From NCBI GenBank assembly GCA_017420605.1, contig JAFOIS010000295.1:1-6717 (forward strand): DNA of 6,717 nt, given 5' to 3'. Shown here one piece after another: positions 5,512 to 6,717 of this stretch (position 1 is its first letter; the number at the start of each line of letters is the position of its first letter). The position numbers and the translations under genes were made by a program. The notes under the pieces were generated by a model. The model had not been told where the DNA came from and ran no database searches. It saw only the letters and a list, made by a program, of their open reading frames with translations. This DNA comes from Lachnospiraceae bacterium (GTDB lineage: Bacteria > Bacillota > Clostridia > Lachnospirales > Lachnospiraceae).

Positions 5512-6159
5512 TCAGAATCGATCAGCATGATCAGTTTTTTGATTCAGCACCCACGCAAATGCTTTTGCTGTCCGGAGATCAGCATCCCTGAAATGATTGC
5601 CCCCGTTCCATTCAAGAATGCAGTTCACGCCTCGTTCTTTCAGCAGAACATGCGCTTTACGTATCCTGTCGCCCACAGTCGCCATGACAGGATTCCGTGT
5701 TTTTTCCTCCCTGTCCCCAAGACTGAGATAAACGGTATCCGTGCGGATCTCGTTTTTATCCATATAATCGGCAAAGCCCGGGAACCACATCGAGGGAGAC
5801 GCCGCCGCTACTCCTTTGAAAACATCCGTCTGATACGCCGCCCATAACGCGAACAGCCCTGCGAGCGAATAACCGCCGATGTAATAAGTCCTGCCTTTAT
5901 CACCGCACAGTTCAAGCAATTCGCCAAGTGTTTTTGAAGCGCCGCTCCCGAAACTTTCTTTACCGAAGACCGCCGGCGCTTCCCACGGCGAAAGGTCGTT
6001 GTTCCAGTCATCGATCCTGACGGTGATCAGGCGAAAGTTCACGTCGCAGCTGCCCGCAATTGCCGCAAACTCATTTTCGATCCCTTCAAGGTCGTGACCG
6101 CCGACCGGCTGGATCAGAACGATGTCAGCGTCCACATTACCGAATTCGTATGTTTTCAT
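5512..6159 (-). CDS. Alpha/beta-hydrolase fold esterase-like protein
   Basis: A 215-residue cytosolic protein with an alpha/beta-hydrolase pattern. The nucleophile elbow is GGYSLAG with S98; the probable acid is D149 in YLSLGDRE and the probable base is H189 in WNGGNHF, in the correct order and spacing. The N-terminal strand ADIVLIQPVGG ends in the loop where an oxyanion hole forms. It resembles small putative esterases common in Lachnospiraceae-type Firmicutes (blocks DWNNDLSPW and TYYIGGYSLAGLFALWAAY); the substrate is unknown. No signal peptide or membrane segment. The ATG at 6159 fits the conserved start, but there is no strong Shine-Dalgarno, only GAAAG abutting it. It lies 125 nt after the methyltransferase-like gene and has a lower GC content than the downstream genes. 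I see no clear terminator before the HMA promoter. Confidence 0.88.
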   Translation of the reverse strand: MKTYEFGNVDADIVLIQPVGGHDLEGIENEFAAIAGSCDVNFRLITVRIDDWNNDLSPWEAPAVFGKESFGSGASKTLGELLELCGDKGRTYYIGGYSLAGLFALWAAYQTDVFKGVAAASPSMWFPGFADYMDKNEIRTDTVYLSLGDREEKTRNPVMATVGDRIRKAHVLLKERGVNCILEWNGGNHFRDADLRTAKAFAWVLNQKTDHADRF

Positions 6160-6250
6160 CTTTCAAATAATCATTATTCTTCGGCTCATAAGGTACCGAA
6201 ACGAAGTCCTTCTTTTGGTGATACAGGCAGCATACCGTCTCGACAAAACG

Positions 6251-6268
6251 GATTTGATGAAACAAATC
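6251..6268. other. Short hairpin after the methyltransferase-like gene
   Basis: Perfect 6-bp inverted repeat GATTTG / CAAATC with a 6-nt loop, 16 nt past the stop at 6285. On the minus strand it is followed by CCGTTTTG, so it could be a weak terminator, but the stem is AT-rich and the T-run is only four bases. The rest of 6160-6284 holds no strong promoter. Confidence 0.25.
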
Positions 6269-6284
6269 AACAGACTGGAATTTG

Positions 6285-6717
6285 TCACTCTTTTTGAAGG
6301 ATATCCAGTGTATGATGGGAAGCACCGATCAGATCCTGACGTTCACAGATCGTGAAGTGATAATCCATCCACTTTTCAAAAGTCTCATCGTCCATGGCGT
6401 CAATGTACTCTCGCTGATAATTCGTAGCTCCATCTGTAGCGACCAGTTTGATTCTTTTCACAGGAAACGCCGAATCCAAGTCCACTATCTCTTCTGTGCG
6501 CACCATCTCAAAAAGATCCTTCGGCTCACTGATACAATGCCAGTCAGAGGTCAGCATATTGAGGTCCATCACTTCGTGCAGATGGTTTAAACCGAATACA
6601 TACTGAATAACGGTCGGTTCATTCATACGATAAGCCACCAGAATATGACCGCCTGATTTTGTCACACGCACTGCTTCAGAAAGAGCTCTAAACTTTTCTT
6701 CCTTCGTGTATAGGTGA
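6285..6717 (-). CDS. Class I SAM-dependent methyltransferase-like protein, N-terminus outside window
   Basis: About 143 C-terminal residues are visible; the frame stays open to the window edge, so the internal GTG at 6671 is not the true start. The segment EKFRALSEAVRVTKSGGHILVAY has the post-motif helix, the K-x-GG turn and the following strand typical of Rossmann-fold methyltransferases, then the NEPTVIQYVFG block and the C-terminal ICERQDLIGASHHTLDILQ, which recalls a Clostridia/Bacilli methyltransferase group. The SAM-binding GxGxG motif would lie upstream, outside the window, so activity cannot be verified here. The substrate is unknown. It has the lowest GC of the window (37% in the line just downstream of its stop), suggesting a different compositional background from the genes at the other end. 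Confidence 0.75.
   Translation of the reverse strand, partial: HLYTKEEKFRALSEAVRVTKSGGHILVAYRMNEPTVIQYVFGLNHLHEVMDLNMLTSDWHCISEPKDLFEMVRTEEIVDLDSAFPVKRIKLVATDGATNYQREYIDAMDDETFEKWMDYHFTICERQDLIGASHHTLDILQKE

Overview
All eight genes I can support lie on the minus strand, so transcription runs from high to low coordinates. Two genes are cut by the window edges: a D-aminoacylase-type deacylase at the low end and a methyltransferase-like protein at the high end. The long plus-strand open frames are antisense shadows of GC-rich minus-strand genes. I see no rRNA, tRNA, CRISPR array or transposase.

Layout in the direction of transcription: (1) the C-terminal part of a class I SAM-dependent methyltransferase-like protein, 6717-6285; (2) a small cytosolic alpha/beta-hydrolase esterase, 6159-5512; (3) a metal module with a good sigma70-type promoter (5470-5442) and a palindrome over the predicted transcription start (5434-5417), followed by an HMA-domain protein with a CGMC motif (5344-5090) and a ZIP-family metal transporter (5093-4305), which share an ATGA stop/start overlap; (4) an ACT-domain protein of the UPF0237 type (4150-3878) and a UPF0210/DUF711 protein (3859-2495), a conserved pair of unknown function; (5) a seven-bladed beta-propeller lactonase of the 6-phosphogluconolactonase type (2462-1368); (6) an N-acyl-D-amino-acid deacylase (1342 to the window edge).

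The window looks like a mosaic. Single-line hand counts give about 80% GC at 1921-1980, 58% at 4681-4740, 47% at 5701-5760 and 37% at 6241-6300. The esterase, methyltransferase, HMA/ZIP and UPF0210/ACT proteins resemble those of anaerobic Firmicutes (Clostridia, Lachnospiraceae-like). The lactonase/deacylase part has strongly GC-biased codons and carries small dispersed-type repeats: heptamer tandems in both gaps and a nested palindrome inside the deacylase gene. That combination recalls gut or rumen PVC-group bacteria (Kiritimatiellae/Lentisphaerae), but this is a guess from memory. Transfer between such lineages, or an assembly join near 2465-2497, are both possible.

The most interesting signals are the roughly 86-bp nested palindromic element that sits in frame inside the deacylase gene, adding about 29 residues in a loop before the metal-binding HxH motif, and the palindromic operator over the start of the HMA-ZIP transcript, which suggests control by a metal-sensing repressor.
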